Assembly (NCBI RefSeq): GCF_018343695.1
Contig: NZ_JAGYPJ010000001.1
Location: 3,943,744-4,007,743, forward strand
Direction of reading: 5' to 3'
DNA length: 64,000 nt
Origin: Lederbergia citrisecunda
GTDB lineage: Bacteria; Bacillota; Bacilli; Bacillales; Bacillaceae_C
The notes beneath the pieces are model-generated. The model ran no database searches and was not told the DNA's origin. It saw only the letters and a program-made list of their open reading frames with translations. Of the stretch, positions 8,428 through 17,160 are shown in pieces (the stretch's first letter is position 1; the number at the start of each line of letters is the position of its first letter). The position numbers were made by a program, and so were the translations under genes.

Positions 8428-9270
8428 CTAAAATTCTTGAACGGAAGCGGGGTCCTGGTTGCTTAATCTTCCATTGGGGCGAGTTAATGCTGCCAACATA
8501 TTCATTTCATTTTCATCTAACGAAAAATCAAAGATGGAGATGTTCTCAAGTTGACGAGAAGGAGAAGCCGATTTTGGAATGGATATAGTACCTAGCTGAT
8601 AATGCCAACGTAAAACTACCTGAGAAACGGATTTATTATGTTGTTCGGCTATTTTTTTGATTGTTTCATTTTCTTGGATGACATTTGCTTGTGCCAATGG
8701 ACTCCATGATTCTGTTACTATATGATTCTCTTCATGCCATTTTCTTTGTTGCTCTTGATTAAAAAACGGATGTAATTCTATTTGGTTTACACTTGGCATA
8801 ACGCCAGTTTCCTTTTCTAAACGCTCAAGATACTCGGGCAAGAAATTTGAAACACCAATCGAGCGAATGAGACCCCATTTTTTCGCATCAATCAAGGCTT
8901 GCCAAGCTTCTACATACAAATCTTGCTTCGGATTTGGCCAGTGAATTAAATATAAATCATAATAATCTAGATTTGCACGATATAGCGATTCTTGTATGGC
9001 TAAAACGGCTTTTTCATAAGAATGATAGCGTCCAGGTAGCTTAGATGTAATGATTAATTGATCTCTCGGAATGGAACTTCTTCGGATCGCCTCACCAACT
9101 GTTCCTTCGTTTTCGTAGCTGTAGGCAGAATCAATCAAGCGGTAGCCGATATCAATTGCATGTTTAATAGCGTTGGCGCCGGTATTTCCCCTTAGACTAT
9201 ATGTACCTAACCCTATTACTGGTAAAGAAAAGCCATCATTAAGCGTAATTTCAGGAATGGAAATACTCAT
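8428..9270 (-). CDS. Aldo/keto reductase (YtbE/YvgN type)
   Basis: 280 residues, a complete NADPH-dependent TIM-barrel AKR. The tetrad is visible as D47, Y52 (DSAYSYENE), K77 (IITSKLPG) and H110 (LIHWPNP). GVSNF and the C-terminal IPKSASPSRQLENI cofactor loop are present. AAAGGAGCG precedes the ATG. Members reduce methylglyoxal and other aldehydes; the substrate here is not determinable. Monocistronic, divergent from the AbrB-like gene. Confidence 0.92.
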   Translation of the reverse strand: MSISIPEITLNDGFSLPVIGLGTYSLRGNTGANAIKHAIDIGYRLIDSAYSYENEGTVGEAIRRSSIPRDQLIITSKLPGRYHSYEKAVLAIQESLYRANLDYYDLYLIHWPNPKQDLYVEAWQALIDAKKWGLIRSIGVSNFLPEYLERLEKETGVMPSVNQIELHPFFNQEQQRKWHEENHIVTESWSPLAQANVIQENETIKKIAEQHNKSVSQVVLRWHYQLGTISIPKSASPSRQLENISIFDFSLDENEMNMLAALTRPNGRLSNQDPASVQEF

Positions 9271-9422
9271 CTTAAATCGCTCCTTTCTGTATTAATATAA
9301 GGTTACCATATTTAGGAATTCACATCATTTTTCTACGATTTTTCAAGGGTTTATTTCTTTGACAATGTTTTCAACAAGAACCTACAATAATAGAAAATAA
9401 TCGAATTCGCAGGGTTTATTTT

Positions 9423-10541
9423 ATGAAAAATAGATATTTTAATATGGCTAAACAAATCCTCATAACACTTATCACTGCCATAATAGGTGGTGTACTATTT
9501 AGTTTTTTTCATATCCCAGTTCCATGGCTTCTTGGGCCAATGATAGCAGCGCTAATAGGTACAACCGTAATGAAACGCCAATTTATTTGGCCAAGCTCCA
9601 TCCGAAATTCTGGAATGATTATTGTTGGGTATACGATAGGACTTTCGATGACAACATCAGCCTTGCATGCAATGGTACTACAATTGCCGTACATGTTATT
9701 GATGACGGTATTGCTACTATTATTTTGTGCGGGAATTGCTTTTGTTGTGTCCAAGCTATCTGATAGTGATTATAGAACGTTACTACTGGCAAGTATTCCC
9801 GGGGGACTCTCACAAATCATAATGTTGGCTGAAGAAACGAAGGGCATTAACTTGGCTATTGTTACGATTACTCAAGTTATCCGTTTAATGATTATCATCA
9901 TTGTAATGCCATTGCTTGTGCTGATCCCGATGTTTGCAGATTCTGGTGATGTTGTAAATGAACCAATCGCTTCTTTAGCCCCGACTTTATCCTCTGGAAA
10001 CTGGAGTAATCTGTTTCCTAATATCATTATTTTTGCAGTTATATGTATTGTCTTCGCTCTCGTTGGTGCGAAAATAAAGTTTCCAACGGCGTATTTGATA
10101 GGACCGGCTATTGGGACAGCAATCTTTCAAGCATATATCTTAGAAGGACCTCAACTGCCATCTGGTTTAATTAATGCAGCACAGCTATTGCTTGGGACAC
10201 ATGTCGGCTTAATGCTGACGCCTAATCAGATTCCTAGAAAATTAAAGACATTTGGTCTTGCACTTGGGAGTGGATTAATACTCGTTTTTGGGGCAATTGG
10301 TTTTAGCATGTTACTAATAAAGCTGCAGCCCATTTCTAAGGCTACAGCTTTACTGAGTTTGGCGCCTGGAGGAATGGATCAAATGGGAATCATTGCTCAC
10401 GCAATAAATGCGGATCTATCCTTTGTATCTGGCTACCAGCTGTTTCGAACCTTCTTTATTTTTTTCGCAGTTCCGTCTTTAATTAGGTTGATCTTTAATA
10501 TTGCGGATAAAAAGAAAGTAAAGCATCAAAGTCAAACGTAA
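9423..10541 (+). CDS. AbrB-family (PF05145) integral membrane protein
   Basis: 372 residues with about ten hydrophobic segments and the internal duplication typical of COG3180: PWLLGPMIAALIG in the first half and the related PTAYLIGPAIGTAIF in the second, plus SIPGGLSQI and its counterpart LAPGGMDQMG. Described as a putative ammonia monooxygenase-type regulator or transporter; despite the name it is unrelated to the DNA-binding AbrB. Function unproven. Confidence 0.85.
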   Translation: MKNRYFNMAKQILITLITAIIGGVLFSFFHIPVPWLLGPMIAALIGTTVMKRQFIWPSSIRNSGMIIVGYTIGLSMTTSALHAMVLQLPYMLLMTVLLLLFCAGIAFVVSKLSDSDYRTLLLASIPGGLSQIIMLAEETKGINLAIVTITQVIRLMIIIIVMPLLVLIPMFADSGDVVNEPIASLAPTLSSGNWSNLFPNIIIFAVICIVFALVGAKIKFPTAYLIGPAIGTAIFQAYILEGPQLPSGLINAAQLLLGTHVGLMLTPNQIPRKLKTFGLALGSGLILVFGAIGFSMLLIKLQPISKATALLSLAPGGMDQMGIIAHAINADLSFVSGYQLFRTFFIFFAVPSLIRLIFNIADKKKVKHQSQT

Positions 10542-10623
10542 TGAAAGAGTTTCCTCCATAGCTATTAGAGAAGAAGGGGCTAAGATACGTAATATAACTG
10601 AAGCAAATAAAAGGAGGGTTTTT

Positions 10624-10857
10624 ATGAAAATATTATCAATATTATTCCTGATTCCAGGAACAATTGCTACGTTTATAGGAATACTTCCATTTATATTTGC
10701 TTATCCGTATTGTGATAGATGTCCAAATTCTGGTCAGTCAAACTTATGGGAACTTATCCTTATGACTTCTTATGAGGGAAAGGGATGGTATTTGGTAAAT
10801 GGGATCGTGTTACTAATGCTATCAATACTTACATTTTTCAAACAAAGAAAAGCATAA
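10624..10857 (+). CDS. Small two-TM membrane protein, unknown
   Basis: 77 residues with an N-terminal hydrophobic stretch (about 3-27), a short loop holding CDRC, and a second hydrophobic stretch (about 56-72), ending in basic residues. AAAGGAGGG is well placed before the ATG, which supports translation. I do not recognise the family. Confidence 0.65.
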   Translation: MKILSILFLIPGTIATFIGILPFIFAYPYCDRCPNSGQSNLWELILMTSYEGKGWYLVNGIVLLMLSILTFFKQRKA

Positions 10858-10960
10858 ACTAAAAAAAAATAGATATACAGTGTGAGGAATAAAAATAGTG
10901 AATCGGACAATGAATGTGATTGTCACGAACTATCATGAAAGAGTTTTTAACTCGTTAACC

Positions 10961-10996
10961 AAAATGAGCTGCCGAAAATCCTCGACAGCTCATTTT
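10961..10996 (-). terminator. Terminator of hflX
   Basis: AAAATGAGCTG and CAGCTCATTTT are 11-bp arms separated by a 14-nt loop, 7 nt beyond the hflX stop codon. Confidence 0.75.
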
Positions 10997-11003
10997 CCTA
11001 TTT

Positions 11004-12257
11004 CTATAAAACTTTTTGTACGTATTGATAATATTTTTCCGTATCTGCTTTTTTACATTCCACAATTAGCTTTGTTCCATCTTCTTCATAATCGGTCGAT
11101 ATTATTTGACTGTGTTCATTAAAGTACGAAATAACCGTTCCGTCTGTGTATGGAATAAGCAATTCACAGGAAACATAGTCATTAAAAATGTGTTGACTAA
11201 TAAGTTGTATACAGTCCTCAACACCTTTTCCTGTTTTTGCAGATATATAAACACTGTTTTCTTGTAATGGAAAAGGTCCGTCAACAAGATCGGATTTATT
11301 ATAGACATAAATGGCAGGAATATTATCAACGCCAATATCCTTCAAAACTTTATTTGTCAGCTGTTTCTGTTCTTCATGATGTGGATTAGAGTAATCAATG
11401 ACATGAACAAGCAAATCAGCTTCCGTAACCTCTTCAAGAGTTGAACGGAATGCTTTTACGAGATGATGCGGTAGTTTATTAATAAAACCAACGGTATCCG
11501 TTAATAAAAATTCCTTGTTATTGGTCAAAGTCATTTTTCTCACAGATGTTTCTAACGTAGCAAATAGCATATCTTTTTCAAAAACGTATTTTTCTAAACC
11601 AACGTTATTTAGTAAAGCATTCATTAGAGTTGATTTGCCTGCGTTCGTATAACCAACTAATGAAACAACAGGAATTTCGTTTTTGTCTCGCTGTTTCCTT
11701 TGTATCTTTCGCCTTGCAACCAATTGTTCCAGTTCTTTTGTTAAGGCAGCGATCTTGATTTCAATTTTTCGACGATCGAGTTCCAGTTTCGTTTCTCCGG
11801 CTCCTCTATTTTTTAGCCCAGAGCCTCCACCTTGTCGTCCTAATGATTCTCGACTTCCTATTAACCTTGGAAGCGTGTAGTTCAATCTCGCAATTTCAAC
11901 TTGGAGCTGAGCCTCTTTCGTTCTAGCCCTACTCGCAAAAATCTCAAGAATGAGTGTAGTTCGGTCGATGACTTCGCAATCCAGCTTAGATTCCAAATTA
12001 CGAATTTGAGAAGGGGAGAGCTCATCATCAAAAATGACGATATTGGCTTCTGTTTCCGCAATCAATTCAAGCAATTCCTCGACTTTGCCACTACCAATAT
12101 AATAGGTTTTATCAAAGTGATGTAAATTTTGTGTGACTTCTCCAAGCACTGAGACGTCACAAGCTTGAGCTAAATTACATAATTCCTCCATGGAATAATT
12201 AAAACTTTCGGCGGACTTATTCCGATTGACACCAACAACAATTGCTTTTCTTTCCAT
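11004..12257 (-). CDS. hflX: Ribosome-associated GTPase HflX
   Basis: 417 residues. The N-terminal HflX domain, the glycine-rich linker (GRQGGGSGLKNRGAGETKLE) and a coiled helix precede the G domain: G1 GYTNAGKST at about 202-210, G3 DTVGFI, G4 NKSD. HflX binds the 50S subunit and splits or rescues stalled and heat-damaged 70S ribosomes. ATG 12257 follows CGGAGG; an upstream in-frame start is rejected for lack of a site. It lies downstream of a structured RNA in the same orientation. Confidence 0.95.
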   Translation of the reverse strand: MERKAIVVGVNRNKSAESFNYSMEELCNLAQACDVSVLGEVTQNLHHFDKTYYIGSGKVEELLELIAETEANIVIFDDELSPSQIRNLESKLDCEVIDRTTLILEIFASRARTKEAQLQVEIARLNYTLPRLIGSRESLGRQGGGSGLKNRGAGETKLELDRRKIEIKIAALTKELEQLVARRKIQRKQRDKNEIPVVSLVGYTNAGKSTLMNALLNNVGLEKYVFEKDMLFATLETSVRKMTLTNNKEFLLTDTVGFINKLPHHLVKAFRSTLEEVTEADLLVHVIDYSNPHHEEQKQLTNKVLKDIGVDNIPAIYVYNKSDLVDGPFPLQENSVYISAKTGKGVEDCIQLISQHIFNDYVSCELLIPYTDGTVISYFNEHSQIISTDYEEDGTKLIVECKKADTEKYYQYVQKVL

Positions 12258-12436
12258 ATGGTTTACCTCCGATTTTTTTAAAAATAAAAACATAGGTACT
12301 CAGTCTATGCTTAGGTAAACAGGGATGGAGACGCCGAAAAAACCATCATGAAATGGAAATGAGTGGCCACATTGGAGGAAAGATGCGGTAAAAAAATAAC
12401 CTTCATTGTTTAGAACGAATCCCCGATATTTTTAGA

Positions 12437-12464
12437 CAACAAAAAAGGAGAGAACCGTCCCTCC
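12437..12464 (-). terminator. Terminator between the structured RNA and hflX
   Basis: On the minus strand, GGAGGGACGGTTCTCTCC folds into a G/C-rich hairpin followed by TTTTTTGTTG. It lies downstream of the RNA at 12487-12632 and should separate it from hflX. Confidence 0.7.
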
Positions 12465-12486
12465 CCTTCATCTTTTATTAACATTA

Positions 12487-12632
12487 TAAAAATGAGGTTT
12501 CCTGAAATAGGCAGACCAATCCCGTAAACCCTGCACAGACAGCAGAGCTTTGAACATATTCAATTATTTGTTCAAAGTTTGGAATCGAAGTCTAATAGTT
12601 GCCACTTGGAAACCCTCCGTTCATTTAAAGTT
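12487..12632 (-). ncRNA. Structured non-coding RNA, candidate 6S RNA
   Basis: The promoter is TTGCTC (12667-12662), 17 bp, TAAGAT (12644-12639). The transcript should start near 12632 and end in CATTTTTATAA near 12487, about 146 nt. The ends pair: AAATG/CATTT, AGG/CCT and TTTCC/GGAAA, with bulges. Inside, AGAC/GTCT and GATTCC/GGGATT make an interrupted stem. The apex is CTTTGAACA/TGTTCAAAG, and the 3' side holds a small CTGC/GCAG hairpin. One long rod with an open centre and a 3'-side hairpin is the 6S RNA plan, a decoy for sigma-A RNA polymerase. The family is inferred from shape only. Confidence 0.5.
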
Positions 12633-12713
12633 GAGTTCATCTTAACATGCGTGTGAAGAAAGAGCAATGTGAAAAAAGTAAAATAATTACATTTTCACCC
12701 GATTAAAATGGAA

Positions 12714-12766
12714 GGGGATACCTTCTCACATTCAATTATATGACTAAGAAAAGAGAAGGTTTCCCC
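12714..12766 (-). terminator. Hairpin after the small membrane gene
   Basis: GGGGATACCTTCTC and GAGAAGGTTTCCCC pair over about 14 bp with one mismatch. Placed 20 nt beyond the stop of the minus-strand gene at 12786. Confidence 0.65.
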
Positions 12767-12785
12767 ATTAAGAAAAGTCCATTGA

Positions 12786-13016
12786 CTACTTGTTATATAC
12801 ATTTAGCTTCATAATAAGACTTACCGCAATTGAAAGTGCCGTATAGAATATCACGTAACTAAAAAGTGTACCTTTATAAATAGTAATAGCCAACACTGTA
12901 AAAATAATAAAAATGATGATAGGAGTTACATACCATTTCTTTAGTAATAAAAACCCAACAATTGAAACAATAAAAATAATAATAGGTAGTATTAAAACTA
13001 TTAAAATCCCTTGCAT
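12786..13016 (-). CDS. Small three-segment membrane protein (DUF2651/YbeF-like)
   Basis: 76 residues, almost wholly hydrophobic, with three likely membrane spans separated by KKW and YKG loops and a polar C-terminus (KLNVYNK). The second of two close ATGs is chosen because AAGGA lies 8-9 nt before it. The layout resembles Bacillus YbeF-type DUF2651 proteins; this is tentative. Confidence 0.6.
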   Translation of the reverse strand: MQGILIVLILPIIIFIVSIVGFLLLKKWYVTPIIIFIIFTVLAITIYKGTLFSYVIFYTALSIAVSLIMKLNVYNK

Positions 13017-13208
13017 AGGTACCATCCTTTTTTGAAATGAATAACCACTAATTATTGTAAAAATGGTCTAATTTCATGAGTAGCTATTTAAGCAGAGAAT
13101 TTTTATTAACTTTACTAATTCTTCATAATATCAAAATACCCTTAAGTTTTCAAAAAAATTAAAATAAAAAGATTAATATGATAATATGAATGTGGGGGGA
13201 GTGATATT

Positions 13209-13364
13209 TTGGTTGATAAATACTTAGCATCTTATATATCTATAGGCGGAATTGTAGGGTTATTTTTTGGGGGGATGTGGGAAGGAATCAGTGCAATGGT
13301 ATTAATTTATATTGCGCAAAGATTAGAGTACATTACCCGAATTTATGAAAAAAGAAATGATTGA
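13209..13364 (+). CDS. Small hydrophobic protein, 51 aa
   Basis: A TTG at 13209 follows GGGGGGAG at about 9 nt spacing and opens 51 codons. The product has one glycine-rich membrane segment (SIGGIVGLFFGGMWEG, then AMVLIYIA) and a charged tail ending EKRND. I know no family. The strong ribosome site and coherent membrane topology argue for a real gene. Confidence 0.5.
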   Translation: MVDKYLASYISIGGIVGLFFGGMWEGISAMVLIYIAQRLEYITRIYEKRND

Positions 13365-13437
13365 GAAGATAGTACCAATCCAGTTGATATAAATTAAGAG
13401 GCTAATGATCGTATTTATGAAAGGAGGCAATAGACAA

Positions 13438-13662
13438 ATGGAAAGAAAAACAAGTTTGATTCTGGGAGCATTATTTATTTTGACAAGCGGTTTGATGTAT
13501 TCAGTTGAACGTGTAATTTCAATTGTTCATTGGTCGGCACTCACACATACAGGATCGTATCCAACTACACCACCTCCTCCAACATTGCTAGATAACCTTT
13601 TTATACCGTTGTTTTTATTAATTGGAGTCATCCTTATTTACGTGTCTTTTAAAAAGAAATAA
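13438..13662 (+). CDS. Small two-TM membrane protein, unknown
   Basis: 74 residues from ATG 13438, 10 nt after AAAGGAGG. Two hydrophobic helices (about 5-25 and 53-70) flank an outer loop containing TTPPPPT, and the protein ends FKKK. Possibly in one transcript with the 51-aa gene. Function not recognisable. Confidence 0.6.
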   Translation: MERKTSLILGALFILTSGLMYSVERVISIVHWSALTHTGSYPTTPPPPTLLDNLFIPLFLLIGVILIYVSFKKK

Positions 13663-13793
13663 TGAAATAACTTGTGCAATCTTAAATGAAGAATACTTGA
13701 CTATCTACAAACTCTAGCTTCAAAAGAAAGGTCTTAAAGAAAATTAATGGGAGGAATGAATAAATAATTAGAAGCGTCTGTTTCATTCATGTA

Positions 13794-14063
13794 TTGCTTG
13801 GATTGATAATGATCATTGGACATCTGGTGGGTGGTGCAAATGGATTTTTCCTATGGATTCTTGATGCCATTCTTGTAACCTATCCCATTATATATCTTCT
13901 TTCCACAACTTTATGGGGTACTCTCATTACATTTATTGGTCTTAAGTTTTCCAAAAATAAACAAAGTTTTTTTAAACATTGGCTCTTGATGATGCTTTCC
14001 ATACATTGGTTTACTATCGCTCTTTTAATGATAGATACTTTTAGTGTTTTTAATGATTTCTAA
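13794..14063 (+). CDS. Small membrane protein with an irregular start
   Basis: The frame encodes about three membrane helices (LGLIMIIGHLVGG..., TYPIIYLLSTTLWG..., MMLSIHWFTIALLMI). The only canonical in-frame start, TTG 13794, has no ribosome site and cuts into the first helix. GGGAGG at 13749-13754 lies 9 nt before an in-frame ATA (13764), while the ATG at 13756 is in another frame and stops after three codons. Either translation begins at a near-cognate codon or a small indel broke the start. Family unknown. Confidence 0.45.
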   Translation: MLGLIMIIGHLVGGANGFFLWILDAILVTYPIIYLLSTTLWGTLITFIGLKFSKNKQSFFKHWLLMMLSIHWFTIALLMIDTFSVFNDF

Positions 14064-14187
14064 ATTTTTGTGATGTTTATAAAAGAGTTTTCAATATTCT
14101 ATAAGGAGAGGTCTAATAAATAAATAAAATGAACAGGCAACAGTAGTATGTAATAAATGAAAAATGATATTAGTTCACTTAATAAGA

Positions 14188-14223
14188 TTAAAAACGCCCA
14201 GGGTTTTATTTCTGAGCGTTTTA
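14188..14223 (-). terminator. Terminator of the GNAT gene
   Basis: On the minus strand AACGCTCAG pairs with CTGGGCGTT (one G-T wobble), followed by TTTAATC. It lies about 18 nt after the stop at 14241. Confidence 0.75.
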
Positions 14224-14240
14224 TCTTAAAATCTCTTAAT

Positions 14241-14771
14241 CTAATATGATTTTAACAACGAGTAAACGTTCGTATCATATGGGATACCATTTTGATACAT
14301 ATAGCTTCTCAAAATACCTTCTTTTTCAAAGCCCAGCTTAATTAGCAATTCATTAGAAGGTTTGTTTTCAATAAAAACAACTGCCCCAATACGCGCCAAA
14401 TCAAGTTCATTAAAACCATATGATATAACTTTTGAGACAGCCTCTGTTGCGTAGCCTCTTCCCCAATAATAAGGATACAGTTCGTAACCTATCTCAGCTC
14501 TTTTGTGCTTAGGAGACCAAGCATTAAACCCAATAGTTCCGATAAGGCCCTCTTTTTCTCTTAATTCAAGTCCCCATCGAACCCCTCGTTTTTCTTTGAA
14601 GTTTTTTGCGAAAAACTCAACAAACTGTTCCGCTTGCTCTAGGTTCGTTAAAGTATCTTGTCCGTAATAACGGGTTACGTCATTATTTGAAAAACAATTA
14701 AAGATTGCTTGAGCGTCCGTACTTACAATCTCTCGCAATCTAAGCCTCTCTGTTTCTAATATCGGAAACAT
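14241..14771 (-). CDS. GNAT N-acetyltransferase (RimJ/RimL type)
   Basis: 176 residues starting FPILETERLRLREI, the usual opening of RimJ/RimL-like acetyltransferases. GYELYPYYWGRGYATEA around residues 95-111 holds the R/Q-x-x-G-x-A acetyl-CoA loop, and NKPSNELLIKLGFEKEG is the conserved fourth motif. It transfers acetyl from acetyl-CoA to an amine; the target is unknown. Confidence 0.88.
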   Translation of the reverse strand: MFPILETERLRLREIVSTDAQAIFNCFSNNDVTRYYGQDTLTNLEQAEQFVEFFAKNFKEKRGVRWGLELREKEGLIGTIGFNAWSPKHKRAEIGYELYPYYWGRGYATEAVSKVISYGFNELDLARIGAVVFIENKPSNELLIKLGFEKEGILRSYMYQNGIPYDTNVYSLLKSY

Positions 14772-14915
14772 TCGCCCACTCCATTTCGAAAAACCCTAAA
14801 ATTAATAATAGGAGTTTTTCACCGTTTATCTTTTATTTAATAGCGATGTCAATATATTAGCATAAAGTTCCATTAACTTTTAAATAAAGTTAAACGCCAT
14901 CAAACAAAAAATTGC

Positions 14916-16097
14916 CTATTGGAAAGACTTAGCACTTTTCCCATAAGCAAAATAATACATCGGATAACAAAGTAGAATCACAATCACCATCGAAAAGAAA
15001 ATGGCACGGTAACCTGAATAAGGTTCGATGAAACCTAAAATATATGGTCCTAAGCCGAGACCTAAATCATACAAAATGAAATAAGTCGATGTGGCTAAGC
15101 CGAAACGGTGAGGCTCTGTTACTTTTATCGCTATTGCTTGTGCGATAGAGTTAAAATTACCGTAGCCTAAACCGATACATGCACTTGCCATTAAAAGCAT
15201 CCATCCAGCTGAAGCTTCACTAAACAGAAACATCCCAACAGCAAAGGTAGCGAAACACGGGTATACTATGATGTTGGCTCCCCGTGTATCCATTAATTTA
15301 CCTGTTATTGGACGGGTGAAAATAATGACGAGAGCGTAGACTAGGAAGAAATAGCTTGCCGCTGTTACGAGGTGGATTTCTTCTGCGTAAAAAGACAAGA
15401 ATGACATAACGCCAGAATAGCTAAAGCCGATGACTAGGGCCACAAGTGATATTGGAGCAGCTTTTGGTTCGATAAAACGCGTAAGGATTGGCCCTTTTTC
15501 CACAATTGTCTTCTCTTTTGATGGCTCTGCAATTTTAATTTTCATAAGAGCTAAAAAGATCATACTTCCAATAGAGAAAATGACATTAATCATATACATA
15601 ATCGTAAAACCGTTATCTAACTTCATGAGTAAAATACCGAAAAACGGTCCAATTGCTGTGGCTAATATAGTGCTTAGACTATAATAACCAATCCCTTCGC
15701 CCCTACGTTTCACCGGTAAAATTTGCGCGATAATGGTACCGGCTGCTGTTCCCATTAAACCAAATGCAATACCGTGGAATAAACGGTTAAGGAGTAAAGT
15801 TGTCGTATTAAAAATACCAAAGTAAAAAATCGAAGCGACTGTAAGCAAAATCAAACCGGTCCAAAACACTTTTTTTGTTCCAATTTCATTAATATAACGG
15901 CCAGCCACAAGTCGTCCAAGTAGTGAACCGATAATGAAAATACTTGATACAAGACCAGCTGTACTCGTCGATAGATGAAACTCATTTTTAGCATAGGTCG
16001 CGATGGTCACCATTAATAGGTAGAACATCAATGTTGCTAAAAAATTGATCGTTGAAACAGCGATAAATTCTTTCGTCCATAATTTTTCTGTATTCAA
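14916..16097 (-). CDS. MFS transporter
   Basis: 393 residues, twelve predicted membrane segments. GRLVAGRYINEIGTKKVFW is the loop 2-3 signature, with a related copy at RPITGKLMDTRGANII in the second half. It starts 2 bp after the MarR stop, so both are one transcript from the promoter at 16557-16562. A drug or metabolite exporter under its own MarR repressor is the likely role. Confidence 0.88.
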   Translation of the reverse strand: MNTEKLWTKEFIAVSTINFLATLMFYLLMVTIATYAKNEFHLSTSTAGLVSSIFIIGSLLGRLVAGRYINEIGTKKVFWTGLILLTVASIFYFGIFNTTTLLLNRLFHGIAFGLMGTAAGTIIAQILPVKRRGEGIGYYSLSTILATAIGPFFGILLMKLDNGFTIMYMINVIFSIGSMIFLALMKIKIAEPSKEKTIVEKGPILTRFIEPKAAPISLVALVIGFSYSGVMSFLSFYAEEIHLVTAASYFFLVYALVIIFTRPITGKLMDTRGANIIVYPCFATFAVGMFLFSEASAGWMLLMASACIGLGYGNFNSIAQAIAIKVTEPHRFGLATSTYFILYDLGLGLGPYILGFIEPYSGYRAIFFSMVIVILLCYPMYYFAYGKSAKSFQ

Positions 16098-16099
16098 TA

Positions 16100-16516
16100 T
16101 TATCCTCTTTTCTTTACGTTGTTAGTTAGTTGCTCTAAAACTTCGTTAACAACTTTTATTTGTTGTTCAGATACTCCTTCCAATAATTTCGATTGATACA
16201 AATCAACCGAAGCTTTACATTCTCTATATTTGATTTGTCCTGTCTCTGTTATATGCATGACTTTTTGCCGTTTATCTTTTCCGGGACGAACTTCAATAAG
16301 ACCAAGGTCCATAAGTTTTTGGCCGACTGGTGTAACAGAAGGTTTTTCTACCTGCCAATACTCGGCGATCTCAGAAAACGTAGTAGGTCCATCTTCTTGT
16401 AAATAACGAAGCAAGCCCCATTGCAATTCCGTTAGCTCATGCGGCTCAAGCACCTTTTGTATCTGGTGCGTATAAGGCTTATATAGTAATTTAATTTTAG
16501 AAAAAATAGAGTACAA
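16100..16516 (-). CDS. MarR-family regulator
   Basis: 138 residues. TTG start, 7 nt after GAGGAGG. The winged helix (ELTEL through GKDKRQKVMHITETG, residues about 28-92) shows the MarR signature DKRQKV-x-x-x-T-x-x-G at the wing. First gene of an operon with the MFS exporter; expected to repress both and to be released by a substrate of the pump. Confidence 0.88.
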   Translation of the reverse strand: MYSIFSKIKLLYKPYTHQIQKVLEPHELTELQWGLLRYLQEDGPTTFSEIAEYWQVEKPSVTPVGQKLMDLGLIEVRPGKDKRQKVMHITETGQIKYRECKASVDLYQSKLLEGVSEQQIKVVNEVLEQLTNNVKKRG

Positions 16517-16536
16517 GGAAATCCTCCTCGAATAAT

Positions 16537-16562
16537 AGTTAGTTAACCTAACTAATATTATA
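16537..16562 (-). promoter_or_regulatory. Promoter -10 and MarR operator
   Basis: TATAAT (minus strand, 16562-16557) is followed by AGTTAG-GTTAA-CTAACT (16553-16537), a perfect inverted repeat over the transcription start. TTTACA 15 bp upstream is a weak -35. Autorepression by the MarR protein is the natural reading. Confidence 0.65.
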
Positions 16563-16666
16563 ATATGTCATTTTATTTGTAAATGGAAAAATTTTTAAAG
16601 GAATTAGGTTACATTTGTAGAATTTACATTTTGTATTAGAAAATACCGATAGGGGTGTGCATAAAG

Positions 16667-17056
16667 TTGAGTTTAGGAAAAATTAACGGTTCATCCATTG
16701 TGTTTTTAGTAAAAGATATAAAAAGGTCTTCTGAATTTTATAGAAATTTGGGATTTGATTATGAAGAAATTGGAATTGGAGAAATCAAACATATCCACGT
16801 AACAAGGGATCAATTAACATTTATTTTGCACGAAGCAAGTAATCCAGAAGACGTTCGTCCTTTTTCGTTCCTTAAGGGTGGACCACAATGGGATGCCTTT
16901 GCTTATTCGAATGAGGTAGATGTATTGTTTGAAGAATTTAAAACAAAAGGTGCCGAAATCGCATACGGCTTAAATCAAGATCCTTATTGGAATGAATTTG
17001 CGATAAGAGATGTAGATGGATATGTCGTTGCATTTGGCGGGGGAGTGAGTAAGTAA
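16667..17056 (+). CDS. VOC (glyoxalase/bleomycin-resistance) protein
   Basis: 129 residues from TTG 16667, which sits 9 nt after AGGGGTG; a GTG four codons earlier overlaps the ribosome site. The two beta-alpha-beta-beta-beta modules are seen at GSSIVFLVKDIKRSSEFYRNLGF and DAFAYSNEVDVLFEEFKTKG, ending FAIRDVDGYVVAFGG. The family comprises metal-dependent dioxygenases, isomerases and antibiotic-binding proteins; function here open. Confidence 0.82.
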   Translation: MSLGKINGSSIVFLVKDIKRSSEFYRNLGFDYEEIGIGEIKHIHVTRDQLTFILHEASNPEDVRPFSFLKGGPQWDAFAYSNEVDVLFEEFKTKGAEIAYGLNQDPYWNEFAIRDVDGYVVAFGGGVSK

Positions 17057-17160
17057 TAAAATAACGAGTTTCCAAATGGTGTTTCTGAAATATTCAGAAA
17101 TGCCTTTTTGCTTAGTCGGTAGATTTTTAAGTAAATGAATTTCTTGGGGGAATTGATTTT

